The notes beneath the pieces were generated by a model. The model saw nothing but the letters and a program-made list of their open reading frames with translations, was not told the DNA's origin and did no database searches. From positions 1-64,000 of the forward strand of contig JBPRGG010000023.1 in NCBI GenBank assembly GCA_051418075.1: 64,000 nucleotides of DNA, read 5' to 3'. Below, piece by piece: positions 17,849 through 27,694 of this stretch; position 1 is the stretch's first letter; each line of letters starts with the position of its first letter. The stretch is from JBPRGG01 sp051418075 (GTDB lineage: Bacteria; Bacteroidota; Bacteroidia; Cytophagales; Cyclobacteriaceae). A program made the translations under genes and the position numbers.

Positions 17849-18977
17849 GTAAAGCTTCTAATACATAATCCACATCTTCATCTGTTAGCTTGGTATGCAG
17901 AGGCAGGGTAATAAAAGTTTCCCAAATATTTTTTGCTACCGGTGTGGAACTATCCCATTGGCTGAAATAGGGGTGTAAACTTAAAGGCATGTAATGCACA
18001 CTGGTGGCAATACCACGGGACTTTAGATGAATAATTAAATCATCACGGCGAGAATGCCTGATCCCGAATATCCAGTAATTATATTTATCTGGCTCATAAG
18101 GAAACATGGGTTCAATCTGGTCCAGGCTTTTTATTCCTGCCATATATCTTTTTACGATATCTTTCCTGCGCTGATTGAAGTCATCCAGTTTTTTCAGCTG
18201 GGCCAGACCTATAGAGGCTGCCAGGTCATTCATATTAAATTTGTATCCTTCTACCGCAATTTCATAATACCAATGGCTGGCGTTTATGGTTTTGTCAGTA
18301 TAACCACCTACCCTTTTCCAGGTATCTTTATCAATGCCCACCCAACGCTTGGCTTTCATAGGTAGCAGTAAGTCAGGATCATTGCTGGTCATCATTCCTC
18401 CGTCACCGGTGGTCATGGCCTTTTTTTCTTCAAAACTAAAGCAACCAATATCCCCCCATAAACCCAGTTTAGTGCCTTTATAAGAAGCACCCACTGTATG
18501 GGCACAATCCTCCACCACTTTAAGGTTTTTGGCCTGAGCAAAATCTGTAATGGCATTCATAGGAGCGGGATGTCCACCCATATGCACTGGTATAACAGCC
18601 ACGCAATCAGGAGTATATTTTTGCTCCATATCCTCCACAGATATTTGAACGGTTTCAGGGTCTACATCAACAAATACCGGCTCCAGTTGATTATAAACAG
18701 GCGCCAGGGCAGTTGAGGCAAAAGTAATATTAGGCACCATCACTTTCTTACCAGCCGGAAACTTAAAGGCCGATAAAGACAAATGCAGTGCCGATGTGGC
18801 AGAGTTTAAAGCTACAGAGGATTTGGCCCCCAAATATTGACTCCATTGGTCTTCAAATTCGGTCACTTTCCGACCCAATCCTATCCAGGATTTATCAAAT
18901 GAATCTTTGATGTTATCTAATTCCTCTTGTCCTACATTGGGGACAAATAATCTAACATTTCTCTTTTTATCTGTCAT
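17814..18977 (-). CDS. DegT/DnrJ/EryC1/StrS sugar aminotransferase
   Basis: This 387-residue PLP enzyme converts a keto-sugar nucleotide to an amino-sugar nucleotide. The PLP-binding Asp is in VVEDCAHTVG and the Schiff-base Lys is in the FEEKKAMTTGDGG segment, the second Lys aligning with the catalytic one of this family. The Asn-Ser-Ala-Thr-Ser-Ala-Leu-His loop near residue 60 is typical. The start overlaps the rfbC end by 4 bases, so the genes are coupled. Its product would be an amino sugar for the exopolysaccharide, possibly a 4-amino-4,6-dideoxy sugar. The position of amination is not visible from sequence. Confidence 0.9.
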   Translation of the reverse strand: MTDKKRNVRLFVPNVGQEELDNIKDSFDKSWIGLGRKVTEFEDQWSQYLGAKSSVALNSATSALHLSLSAFKFPAGKKVMVPNITFASTALAPVYNQLEPVFVDVDPETVQISVEDMEQKYTPDCVAVIPVHMGGHPAPMNAITDFAQAKNLKVVEDCAHTVGASYKGTKLGLWGDIGCFSFEEKKAMTTGDGGMMTSNDPDLLLPMKAKRWVGIDKDTWKRVGGYTDKTINASHWYYEIAVEGYKFNMNDLAASIGLAQLKKLDDFNQRRKDIVKRYMAGIKSLDQIEPMFPYEPDKYNYWIFGIRHSRRDDLIIHLKSRGIATSVHYMPLSLHPYFSQWDSSTPVAKNIWETFITLPLHTKLTDEDVDYVLEALHEFKNEHASIS

Positions 18978-19534
18978 AATTGTATTGCTTCGTGTGTGTT
19001 TTTGAAATCTGAAAAAGTAGGTTGCTTTTGATCTTTCGGAGACAGGATTGGTTTATCTACCTCCCAGCCTATGCCTAGTTCAGGATCATTCCACAGGATC
19101 CCGGCTTCTGCCTGGGGAGCATAGGCCTGGTCAACTTTATAAATAACCTCACTGTTATCTTCCAGAGAGAGATATCCATGGGCAAAACCTTTGGGAATAA
19201 ATACCATTTTCTTGTTTTCCTCTGACAAAATGATGGAATCCCACTGCCCAAAGGTGGAAGATTTTTTTCTCAGGTCTACCCAAACGTCCTGGATTTTTCC
19301 TTTTATACACCTGACTAATTTGGTTTCAGCCTGGGGAGGCATTTGAAGATGTAAACCTCTCAGGGTATGCATCTGAATTGATTTAGCCTGATTTTCCTGT
19401 ACCCAATTCATATCCAGACCATGATCCTGCATAAGCGTCTGATCATATACCCTCATGAAAAACCCTCTTTCATCTTCACGTGGTTGAAGGGTAAAAAAAT
19501 AAACACCGTCAATTTTAGTTTTTTCAATATTCAT
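18974..19534 (-). CDS. rfbC: dTDP-4-dehydrorhamnose 3,5-epimerase family protein (RfbC-like)
   Basis: This cupin-type sugar-nucleotide epimerase has the catalytic His in LRGLHLQ, the FIPKGFAHGYLSL strand and a Tyr in EVIYKVD, all expected of RfbC. ATG at 19534 (MNIEKTKI) gives 186 residues, close to the family norm. A longer frame from 19564 adds ten residues that do not look conserved and overlap the upstream gene further. It overlaps the upstream ugd-type gene by 11 bases and the downstream aminotransferase by 4. No rfbA, rfbB or rfbD is in this window, so the substrate may be another 4-keto-sugar nucleotide. Confidence 0.85.
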   Translation of the reverse strand: MNIEKTKIDGVYFFTLQPREDERGFFMRVYDQTLMQDHGLDMNWVQENQAKSIQMHTLRGLHLQMPPQAETKLVRCIKGKIQDVWVDLRKKSSTFGQWDSIILSEENKKMVFIPKGFAHGYLSLEDNSEVIYKVDQAYAPQAEAGILWNDPELGIGWEVDKPILSPKDQKQPTFSDFKNTHEAIQL

Positions 19535-20903
19535 ATTGCACTTTGGGATTGGATATATTGTCATTACTCAAGCCGACTCTGATTCTCCATGGTTTTTCTG
19601 CTCTTTCTTTAAATAATGAGCGACAGTCCACCATGAGCGCATTTTCCTTCAACATATTTGCCCACACCTCATCAGTTATTTTTAAATATTCAGGCCAGAT
19701 AGTAGTAACATAGATCAGGTCGGCATCTTGTACTGCTTCTATAGGGTTATCAAAATAATTGATCTGATTTTGATAATTGGACTGAGTGTTTTCCAGGGCA
19801 ATGTAATCATGTACATTTACTTCAAAGCCTTTTTCCAGGGCCATATCTATAATTTTTATTCCGGGTGACTCCCTGATATCATCCGTGTCCGGCTTAAATG
19901 CTGTACCTAATACCGCAACTTTATTGATGTTTCCCTGATGTTGAATACCTCGATGAAAAATATGGGAAATCTGACTTCGGTTAATTTCCAGCAATCCATT
20001 CAAAAGATGACCATCAACTTTTTTACTTTGAGCAAATGATGCCAATGCTTTTACATCTTTGGGAAAGCAACTGCCACCAAATCCACATCCAGCCCGCATA
20101 TATGTAGTTAATTTTGGTATGATCCGTTGATTATTTTCATCGATGGGTGATATTCTTTTATCTAACATCACCCCTTTAAAAACCTCCTCAGAATCTACCT
20201 GTTGCAATGTTTCACATATCCGGGCAATTTCATTGGCGTAGGAAATGGTTAAGGCCAGGTAAGCATTGGCTGTATACTTGATCATTTCAGCAGTGGTGGG
20301 ATTAGTGATCATAATATCCGTATGGGGAAAGCCTGCATACACCTGACGCATAACATCTTCCACCTTTTCTGAAGTGACACCTAAAACAATGCGGTCAGGG
20401 TTCTGGAAATCTTCCACTGCATTCCCTTCCCGCAGAAATTCCGGATTCATACAAAACCCAACCTGCTTTTCTGATTTTCCTGAAGCCTTCAAAACCAACG
20501 GCCGCACCACATCCATGGTAGTGCCAGGTATCACCGTACTCTTCACGACTACTGTTGTAAATTCCTGATCAGGTTTTTCTTTCAGGTAACCGCCAATTTC
20601 TGTAGCTGCATTCCTGATGTAGGTCAGATCTATTTCAGATCCATCAAAAGGCGTTCCCACCGCAATAAATACAACATCAGAAGCTAATACTGCCTCTCTG
20701 GCATCAGTGGTTGGAGTTATGCTATCTTTGTTGGATTGAAGCAATTCGGCCAAACCAGGTTCATAGATTGGAGTAATGCCTTTTCTGATCTGGTTGATTT
20801 TATCTTCATCAATATCTATACAAAAAACGTCTTTTCCGGTATCTGCCAGGCAAACTCCACTGACTAGTCCTACATAACCGGTTCCTATTATTGAAATTTT
20901 CAT
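19524..20903 (-). CDS. ugd: UDP-glucose 6-dehydrogenase
   Basis: This 459-residue enzyme oxidises UDP-glucose to UDP-glucuronate with two NAD+. The N-terminal Rossmann motif is GTGYVGLVSG (about residues 7-16). The catalytic Cys is in CGFGGSCFPKD (near residue 270), and TAFKPDTDDIRESP marks the C-terminal NAD domain. The result is uronic acid for the exopolysaccharide. A 10-base gap separates it from the upstream SDR gene. A second, more AlgD-like dehydrogenase is encoded at 29019-30326. Confidence 0.93.
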   Translation of the reverse strand: MKISIIGTGYVGLVSGVCLADTGKDVFCIDIDEDKINQIRKGITPIYEPGLAELLQSNKDSITPTTDAREAVLASDVVFIAVGTPFDGSEIDLTYIRNAATEIGGYLKEKPDQEFTTVVVKSTVIPGTTMDVVRPLVLKASGKSEKQVGFCMNPEFLREGNAVEDFQNPDRIVLGVTSEKVEDVMRQVYAGFPHTDIMITNPTTAEMIKYTANAYLALTISYANEIARICETLQQVDSEEVFKGVMLDKRISPIDENNQRIIPKLTTYMRAGCGFGGSCFPKDVKALASFAQSKKVDGHLLNGLLEINRSQISHIFHRGIQHQGNINKVAVLGTAFKPDTDDIRESPGIKIIDMALEKGFEVNVHDYIALENTQSNYQNQINYFDNPIEAVQDADLIYVTTIWPEYLKITDEVWANMLKENALMVDCRSLFKERAEKPWRIRVGLSNDNISNPKVQYEY

Positions 20904-20913
20904 TTGTCCTTTT

Positions 20914-21990
20914 TTAATTATTATACACTGCTTTATACCAAGATATTATTCTTTTTAAACCAGTTATTACGTTTACTTTGGGATCATATTCCAATTCTTT
21001 CCTGGCTTTATCAATTACAGGCAATCTTCTTTGGGGATTATCTGTAAGGTAATTCTGATCCGGACTTTTGGCCAATTGAATTTCCACACCGCCAATGATT
21101 TCTGCCAGTATCTCTGCCAGTTCTTTCATGGAAGTTTCGGTTGCATCATTGCCAATATTATAGGGTTGGGCCGGCTTTCCTATTAAAAGAGCCCTTAAAA
21201 ATCCCTCTATGGCATCTGAGGTATAGCAAAAAGCCCGGGTGGGTGTTCCGTCACTTAGTATTTTAATAACACCATCAGATAATGCATCTTTGGCAAAATC
21301 CGGTATAACCCGCTTATCATTGAGACGCATAAAAGTCCCATATACATTAAAGGGCCGTACAATTTTAATGGGCATATCTTTTTCCTGATGGAAAGAAATA
21401 GAAATAGTCTCACCCAATCTTTTGGATTCATCATAACAGGCCCTGGGTCCGGTACAGGATACATTACCACGGTAATCCTCACTAGTGGGAATAAATTTAG
21501 GATCAGGATCACCATATATTTCACTGGTACTGAAATACAAAAACCCTTTTAACTTATCAGCCTTCAATTTCTGCAGCATTTCCCAGTAGCCAATGGCATT
21601 TACATAAATGGTTTCCAATGGAAACTTTCTGTAAAATGTAGGTGAGGCTATTCCTGCCCCATGAATTATATAGTCAAAGGCTGTGTCTGGTAAGTCCTTA
21701 GCCACATCGCCATTTATCACTTTAAAATCTCCTACATATTCACCTATTACACTCTCCAGGTTCACGATATTGTTGTCCATTAAAGTAACCCTGAAGTTCA
21801 AATCCGGTCTCTCTTGCTTTAAACTGTCAAAAAAAGCCAGGAAGTTGCTTCCTAAAAATCCCTGATAGCCTGTGATAAGAATTTCTTTTTCAGAAAATTT
21901 GTCAACCAGCGTCCCCAGATTCCGGATAATATTCAGATTATCCTCCTGTACAATTTTGTTTGTTGATATTTGATTTACCATACCTTCCAT
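20914..21990 (-). CDS. NAD-dependent sugar-nucleotide epimerase/dehydratase (SDR)
   Basis: This is an extended SDR enzyme with the NAD motif GYQGFLGSN and the catalytic YDESK (Tyr-x-x-x-Lys), followed by RPFNVYGTFMR. The overall pattern resembles UDP-glucuronate decarboxylase and dTDP-glucose 4,6-dehydratase relatives. The start is taken at ATG 21990, because AAGGAGG sits 4 bases upstream; ATG 21981 is the alternative. The frame stays open to 22053, inside rfbF, without conserved sequence. It overlaps the rfbF end by 16 bases. Partner rfbF suggests a CDP-sugar substrate, while the neighbouring ugd suggests a UDP-uronate; the sequence alone does not decide. Confidence 0.85.
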   Translation of the reverse strand: MEGMVNQISTNKIVQEDNLNIIRNLGTLVDKFSEKEILITGYQGFLGSNFLAFFDSLKQERPDLNFRVTLMDNNIVNLESVIGEYVGDFKVINGDVAKDLPDTAFDYIIHGAGIASPTFYRKFPLETIYVNAIGYWEMLQKLKADKLKGFLYFSTSEIYGDPDPKFIPTSEDYRGNVSCTGPRACYDESKRLGETISISFHQEKDMPIKIVRPFNVYGTFMRLNDKRVIPDFAKDALSDGVIKILSDGTPTRAFCYTSDAIEGFLRALLIGKPAQPYNIGNDATETSMKELAEILAEIIGGVEIQLAKSPDQNYLTDNPQRRLPVIDKARKELEYDPKVNVITGLKRIISWYKAVYNN

Positions 21991-22745
21991 TCTGCCTCCT
22001 TGTTTTCCCATAGTTTGTTTAAATGATCTATATCTCTGATGGTATCGGCACATTCCCAGAATTCCCGGTGCAAATAAGTCATTACCTGCTCTTCTTCAGC
22101 CAGTTTTTCCAGTGGACCCACTTCGAAATCACATTTGGGATCCAAAGAAAGGTAATCCATCATTTTTTTATTGAATACAATGAACCCTCCATTGATATAA
22201 CCTTTACTGGTTTGTGGTTTTTCTTCAAATGAAATCACTTTGCCTTCTTTTTGCAGGATCTCTCCAAACATAGAAGGAGGTCTAACCCCAGTTACTGTCA
22301 CTATCCGGTTGTGATTTTTATGAAATTCCAACAATTTGGGAATGTCTAAATTGGCCACACCATCGCCATAAGTCACCATATTGGTATCATCATCCAGGTA
22401 TTTTTCTATTTGTTTTATACGGCTGCCTTTCAGGTTGTAAAGTCCGGTATTTACCAGGGTTACCTTCCAGTCCTCATCACAGCTGTTGTGATATTCTATG
22501 TCACTGTTATCCAGGTCTACTGTGAAGTCACTGTTATTACTATAGAAATTATAGAAATAATCCTTGATGACATTACCTTTATAACCCAGACAAACAATAA
22601 ATTCTTTGTATCCATAGCTGGCACAAATTTTCATGATATGCCATATAATAGGTTTTCCTCCCACTTCTATCATGGGCTTGGGAATGATTTCGGTTATGTG
22701 TCCCAGCCGGGTGCCAAAGCCGCCGGCTAATATGATCACTTTCAT
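21975..22745 (-). CDS. rfbF: glucose-1-phosphate cytidylyltransferase
   Basis: This 256-residue nucleotidyltransferase makes CDP-glucose from CTP and glucose-1-phosphate. It has the signature LAGGFGTRLG at residues 6-15, the metal-site Asp in YGDGVANLD, EEKP in the substrate loop and a WKVW end typical of RfbF/DdhA. The gene begins 2 bases after the Wzy-like gene and overlaps the SDR gene. CDP-glucose is the usual entry to 3,6-dideoxyhexoses, but the dedicated 4,6-dehydratase and E1/E3 enzymes are not obvious here. Confidence 0.93.
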   Translation of the reverse strand: MKVIILAGGFGTRLGHITEIIPKPMIEVGGKPIIWHIMKICASYGYKEFIVCLGYKGNVIKDYFYNFYSNNSDFTVDLDNSDIEYHNSCDEDWKVTLVNTGLYNLKGSRIKQIEKYLDDDTNMVTYGDGVANLDIPKLLEFHKNHNRIVTVTGVRPPSMFGEILQKEGKVISFEEKPQTSKGYINGGFIVFNKKMMDYLSLDPKCDFEVGPLEKLAEEEQVMTYLHREFWECADTIRDIDHLNKLWENKEAEWKVW

Positions 22746-22747
22746 AG

Positions 22748-24280
22748 TTATTTGTATTTTGGAAGTTTATTTAAAAAATTTCTTTGATTGTTCTTAATAT
22801 GCCTAATGGAAATTTCTACTGATGCAATGATGAACGATACAAAAAAGATCCTTTCAATCTGCCTCACGGTAAAAAAGTCCCAGGTAGTGGCATAACCGGC
22901 AAGCATACCAATTAATAACGCTTTAATGGAAATCAGGATCACCCTGGTATCGTGATCCTGGAATCGATTATGAATATACACCTGGATTTTCTTGAATAAA
23001 ATAATCAAGAAATAGATAAAAATTAAAAAACCTACTATTCCCAGCATCAAGATTGTATTTATAAAACCAAGGTCATTGTTCACATAGTACCTGAAGATGC
23101 CGGAAAACCCGGTTCCCAGGATGGGACTATGCATAACACCTTCCATGGAAAAAGGCCAGTCAGATTCCAGTCTTGCTCCAGCTGTATCAAATTGAGCCAG
23201 GTTGCCTGATTCCAGGGCCTGGAAAAATGCGCCGAACCGAGGCCATATGTTGTTGACAAAATAATCAACACTGATAATACCGGTCATAAATAAAGTAATT
23301 GCCACGCCAGCTGAAATAAGTATGAGTTTTAAAAAATTGGTTATGGCTTTACTGTTCCCAATATAAAAAGTAATTAATACCAGGCCGGACATAATAAGCC
23401 ATGACCGGGTTGCAGATAATAGAATAGCAGAAAATGCCAGAAATATCACAACAAAAGCAAACCCATTGAATAATTCGTATTTTTTGGCTGAGCTTAATTG
23501 CAATCCCACTAACAGGGAATAAAAAACCAGTAACTCGCCACCAAATACGGCTCTGGTGCCTCCGGTAATAGTATCCTCCACCACATCCCGGCTGGTATGA
23601 GGATCCACCAAACCAACCAGCAGGTCTCCTGTACCTATCAGAAATATCTGATCAAAAACAATGAAAAACAGGAATGGCAAAACCAGGTATCCTAATTTAT
23701 ACAAATCTTCTACCCGGTTAATTAAAAAATAAAAACTGATCAATATCAGATAATAAGCAAAAGGACGAAAATTATTAAAAAAGCTGCTCTCTCCCATGCC
23801 CAGTATGAATGTCATGGGTAAGCTGATCACCAACAAATAGAAAAGCAGCAGTTTTAGTGGTTCGGCCAAAGTAAATGACTTGTTGATATTGTATTTCAAA
23901 ACTTTGGCAATGGAAAGCAGCACAAACAGATCAAAAACAGAAAAACTTACCCCTGGAAGAACGGAATATAAAGGTAACCTGTTAACTGCTGCCCCGGAAG
24001 TTTCACTAAAAAAATGGGCCGGAGAATTAATGATGACAAAATAAAACCCGAACCAAAAATAATCTTTCCTGGAAATCCAGAATAACACCAATGGGATCAG
24101 AAAAAACAAATAATTAACCACAGGTGGAGCAAAATAAACCGCAAATACAGACCCGGCAAATAATACTACAATCTGCCAGAAGTCCTGAGCCAGTTCAGAT
24201 TTATCAAAATCTGTAGGGGTTATCTTATCTGACCTGGTAAACCTTTTGGATTTTTGTAAAGGTTCAGCAATTGTGCTCAT
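22748..24280 (-). CDS. O-antigen polymerase/ligase-like membrane protein (Wzy family)
   Basis: This 510-residue protein has about 11-12 membrane helices. A large loop near residues 360-400 contains the GAR-ES-WPFSMEGVMHSP-GTGF pattern typical of Wzy_C/O-antigen-ligase proteins. In a Wzx/Wzy-type pathway it joins repeat units on the periplasmic side. It follows the Wza-Wzc genes after a 135-base gap and begins the group with rfbF. No Wzx flippase gene is visible in the window, which is a missing step. Confidence 0.82.
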   Translation of the reverse strand: MSTIAEPLQKSKRFTRSDKITPTDFDKSELAQDFWQIVVLFAGSVFAVYFAPPVVNYLFFLIPLVLFWISRKDYFWFGFYFVIINSPAHFFSETSGAAVNRLPLYSVLPGVSFSVFDLFVLLSIAKVLKYNINKSFTLAEPLKLLLFYLLVISLPMTFILGMGESSFFNNFRPFAYYLILISFYFLINRVEDLYKLGYLVLPFLFFIVFDQIFLIGTGDLLVGLVDPHTSRDVVEDTITGGTRAVFGGELLVFYSLLVGLQLSSAKKYELFNGFAFVVIFLAFSAILLSATRSWLIMSGLVLITFYIGNSKAITNFLKLILISAGVAITLFMTGIISVDYFVNNIWPRFGAFFQALESGNLAQFDTAGARLESDWPFSMEGVMHSPILGTGFSGIFRYYVNNDLGFINTILMLGIVGFLIFIYFLIILFKKIQVYIHNRFQDHDTRVILISIKALLIGMLAGYATTWDFFTVRQIERIFFVSFIIASVEISIRHIKNNQRNFLNKLPKYK

Positions 24281-24415
24281 AGAAAAAATTTGAATTCCCT
24301 GTCCGGAAATTATTCCATTAAAATTTAAAAAATAGGCTCTACCTATATAATAAAAGCTCTGCCTGAAGATTGTTTTTCAAAAATCCCGAAAAACAAAATA
24401 TCTTGCTATAAATAT

Positions 24416-26785
24416 TTAAACCATTTCCTGGTCATAGCTTTTAGAATAGCCATAATACCCTTTATACCGATAGCTTAGTTTGTCGTTTTTGACATCATTA
24501 AAAATGATCGCCATTTTATTGTGCTTGCGATTTTTGTAGATCTGATTACCATAGGTAAGGTCTTGTTTCAAGGTATAATTCTGCCTTACAATCAATATAT
24601 CTACATCAGAATACTTACTGATTTCCATGGCATCAGATATAATCCCGATTGGTGGTGTATCCATGATGATGTAATCAAACTCTTTTTTCAACCGATTGAT
24701 CAATATTCTGAATTGATCTTTCAATAATAGTTCAGAAGGATTGGGCGGTATATTTCCTGAAGGAAGCAGGTAAAGATTATCGGTATTGGTTGGGTGAATG
24801 ATCACTTCTTCCTCCACCATACCCGCCATATAACTACTTAAGCCAGTATTGTCCCTCAATTCGAATTCATCATAGGTATTCTGTTTACGCATATCCGTAT
24901 TGATATAGAGGGTTTTCTTACCTGAGATAGCAAATATAAAAGCCAGGTTTTTGGCACAAAATGTTTTCCCCTCACCACTGATAGAAGAGGTGATCATATA
25001 GGTTTGGCACCCGCCCTCCTGTTCAGATTCGGTTAAATACCTGAGATTGGTTCTGATGGTTCTGAAAGATTCAGCCTGGGGAGAATAAGGATCCTGGTGG
25101 ATCAATAGCCTATGTTGTTTTTCATGACCTACCAGCCCTAATATAGGGATAGAAGTCTGATTAATCAATTCATCTTCATTCTGAATTTTATTATTGAATT
25201 GGTCCGAAACATAGAAAAAGGCGGTGGGAATCAATAACCCCAATAAAAAAGCAGTGGCATAATTGATCATAGGATTGGGCTTTATTGGATGGCCTCCATT
25301 CTTTACCCGGGCTTCATTAACAATCTTGATATCTGAATTGGTAGAAGCTTTGGCTATTCCTGCTTCTGCTCTTTTCTGTTGTAAAAACAGGTAAAGTGTT
25401 TCACTAAGATTATGCTGCCGCTGAATGTTTACAAATTCCCGTTCAGCTACCGGCAAAGTTTCCAGGTTAGCGCTATGTTGCCCAATATTTCGGTTGATAT
25501 CTCTCAACCGGATATTATTAGCACTTTGGATTGATTTTACATTCTGAACAATGTTATCCTTCAGGCTCTCAATCTTGATGTTGATCTTGCGGGCCACAGG
25601 ATTGTTTGGATTATCGCTGTTTTTTATGGTCTTCTTTTCTAATTGCAGGTCAATCAGTTTTTGCACCAGGGAGTTAATGACATTATCATTTACACCCATG
25701 GATGACGGTACTACTATTTCTTCCAGCCTGATATTTTCCTTTTGAAGATCAGCCTGGAGATGATTCAGGTACTTGTTTTTTATTGAAATAGTAGATTTAT
25801 CTTTTTCCAGTTGCTGGATCTGATCATAAAGATCCCTGGCCTCGTTACTCAAGTCAATGGTATTGCGGGTTTTAAAATTTTCCAATCGCGATTCAATGGT
25901 ACCAAGGGAGTCAGAAATATGGTTGAGCTGATTATCAATGAACTCTATTGTTTTGGCAGCATTGAACGTTTTTTCCTGCATACCATACTGAAGATAATTT
26001 TTCATAAGCTGATTCAGGAATTCTACTTCCTGGGTTGGATTACTGCCTTCCAGGGAAATTTGAATGATGGAGGACTCTTCAATAGGCGAAACATTCATGG
26101 AAGCCACATAAAAATCAGCCAGTTTGTTGATATCATTGAACAAAAAATAAACTTCCTTATATTTCAGATCAAAATAATTATTCACCAGATTTACCCTGAA
26201 AGTATAACCATTAATATTGATATTCTGGCCGAAGCGGAAAACTGTATCCTGAATTACTGTATTAAGTTCTTCATTTTCTGTGGTTAACCTGAAATACTGA
26301 CTATTTCGGATAAAACATTTAAACATACCCTCCGGTACATTTGTAGCAGAAGTATCCACTTCTACATTTATAGGGCGGCTTTCATGGATAGGCTCCATCT
26401 GAAAGTCATCATCCACAAAATAAAAAACATTCAATCCCAAATCGTGCAGGGTGTTTTTTACCAGCGAATACTTCTTCAACATAAAAGCAGTGTTCTGTAA
26501 ATTATTGCCTGATTTACGGGGATTACCAAGTTTATCTCCATATAATAAATCAGAGATGGTATTATTGACCTTTTGGGGATCCTTTACCAGAATAGAAGAT
26601 TGCACCTGGTATACCGGCTGGGTATTATGGGTATAAACATAAGCTCCTATTAAAGCCAGTATAATTGAAATAGCTACAATATACCATTTTCGCCAGAGGG
26701 TATGCAATATCTTTTTGATACCGGCAAAGCTTTCTTCTTCATTATTTTGGAATTTATCGTTATTGCTATAATATTGATCTTTCAT
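24416..26785 (-). CDS. Wzc-type polysaccharide co-polymerase and tyrosine autokinase
   Basis: This 789-residue inner-membrane protein controls chain length and export. A Wzz domain (first membrane helix about 37-55), a long coiled-coil periplasmic part (about 240-480) and a second helix near 525-545 precede a BY-kinase domain. Walker A is SGEGKT (603-608), Walker A' is INTDMRK and Walker B is IIMDTPP (about 705-711). Six tyrosines lie within the last 20 residues, the expected autophosphorylation cluster. It lies 6 bases after the Wza-like gene. Fusion of the Wzz and kinase parts in one chain is the arrangement seen in Gram-negative Wzc. Confidence 0.93.
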   Translation of the reverse strand: MKDQYYSNNDKFQNNEEESFAGIKKILHTLWRKWYIVAISIILALIGAYVYTHNTQPVYQVQSSILVKDPQKVNNTISDLLYGDKLGNPRKSGNNLQNTAFMLKKYSLVKNTLHDLGLNVFYFVDDDFQMEPIHESRPINVEVDTSATNVPEGMFKCFIRNSQYFRLTTENEELNTVIQDTVFRFGQNININGYTFRVNLVNNYFDLKYKEVYFLFNDINKLADFYVASMNVSPIEESSIIQISLEGSNPTQEVEFLNQLMKNYLQYGMQEKTFNAAKTIEFIDNQLNHISDSLGTIESRLENFKTRNTIDLSNEARDLYDQIQQLEKDKSTISIKNKYLNHLQADLQKENIRLEEIVVPSSMGVNDNVINSLVQKLIDLQLEKKTIKNSDNPNNPVARKINIKIESLKDNIVQNVKSIQSANNIRLRDINRNIGQHSANLETLPVAEREFVNIQRQHNLSETLYLFLQQKRAEAGIAKASTNSDIKIVNEARVKNGGHPIKPNPMINYATAFLLGLLIPTAFFYVSDQFNNKIQNEDELINQTSIPILGLVGHEKQHRLLIHQDPYSPQAESFRTIRTNLRYLTESEQEGGCQTYMITSSISGEGKTFCAKNLAFIFAISGKKTLYINTDMRKQNTYDEFELRDNTGLSSYMAGMVEEEVIIHPTNTDNLYLLPSGNIPPNPSELLLKDQFRILINRLKKEFDYIIMDTPPIGIISDAMEISKYSDVDILIVRQNYTLKQDLTYGNQIYKNRKHNKMAIIFNDVKNDKLSYRYKGYYGYSKSYDQEMV

Positions 26786-26791
26786 GATACT

Positions 26792-27571
26792 TTAATTTAC
26801 TCTCAACAATAAAAGGCTAAGCGCAGCCAGACCGGAAAAGATAAGGCCTATGTTAGCCACATTATTATTTCTCCAGTTTTTAGAATTTAAAGGAGATACT
26901 GTAATGATATCATTGGGCCTGAGATAATAATAAGGTGATCCAAGCAAGTTATCTTCCAACACATTCACATAGGCAATGGTAGTGGTGTCATTTACACTTC
27001 TGACAACTTTCACATTTTGCCGGTCAGCAAATTCGGTGAATCCTCCTGCATTACCCAAAGCTTCCAAAATGGTTATTTTGGTATCATAATTCTGAAACTT
27101 TCCCTGGTCATTTACCTCCCCTACTACGGTATAATCAAAATTAAGTAACTGAACATTTACCGAAGGCAATTCAAGATACTCCTCTACTTTATCTTTGATC
27201 CTATCTCCGGCTTGATTTACTGACAAGCCAGCCAGTTTCACTTCTCCTACTACCGGCAATTCAATATTTCCTTCTTCATCAATCTGGAACCCTGATAACA
27301 AGGGTTCTGAATTGGGGAAACGCCTGATCGAACGCTCTTCAGCCACAGTAAAAAAGTTTTGCTCAGAGGGTGTGGCACTGGATATCTTAATGGAGATGAT
27401 ATCATCAGGTCTTAAAATATACACATAGTCTTTGGCCACATAGCTTCGCACCGGTTCATATTTAGGATATTTACTCGCTTTTTTCTCCAGTTGAAGATAC
27501 GTTTGCTTTTTGGCCGGCACACATCCAGCTATCAGAAAAATCAGGCCTACAGCCCAAAAAATGTATTTCAT
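26792..27571 (-). CDS. Wza-type polysaccharide export lipoprotein (SLBB)
   Basis: This 259-residue outer-membrane export protein has a lipoprotein signal with LIAGC at the cleavage site (Cys17). A Poly_export domain follows (YILRPDDIISIKI, about 52-150), then a SLBB segment (TILEALGNAGGF, about 165-215), and the protein ends with a hydrophobic helix around 240-256. It forms the exit pore for the polymer. It is first of the wza-wzc pair. The upstream gap (27572-27694) holds the terminator of the preceding gene. Confidence 0.9.
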   Translation of the reverse strand: MKYIFWAVGLIFLIAGCVPAKKQTYLQLEKKASKYPKYEPVRSYVAKDYVYILRPDDIISIKISSATPSEQNFFTVAEERSIRRFPNSEPLLSGFQIDEEGNIELPVVGEVKLAGLSVNQAGDRIKDKVEEYLELPSVNVQLLNFDYTVVGEVNDQGKFQNYDTKITILEALGNAGGFTEFADRQNVKVVRSVNDTTTIAYVNVLEDNLLGSPYYYLRPNDIITVSPLNSKNWRNNNVANIGLIFSGLAALSLLLLRVN

Positions 27572-27642
27572 TACGCTCAGATTAAAAAATTGCTTTCTGT
27601 TGTAGTATAAATTAACTAACAGCTAAGGTTTTCATTTTGTTT

Positions 27643-27681
27643 AAAAACAAAAAACTCCGGAATCCCGCAGGCATTCCGGAG
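27643..27681 (-). terminator. intrinsic terminator after the sugar transferase gene
   Basis: On the minus strand, CTCCGGAAT pairs perfectly with ATTCCGGAG (27655-27681) around a 9-base loop. TTTTTTGTTTTT follows directly. It is 14 bases past the stop of the gene at 27695-28870 and separates it from wza. Confidence 0.85.
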
Positions 27682-27694
27682 CTAACTAATTGAT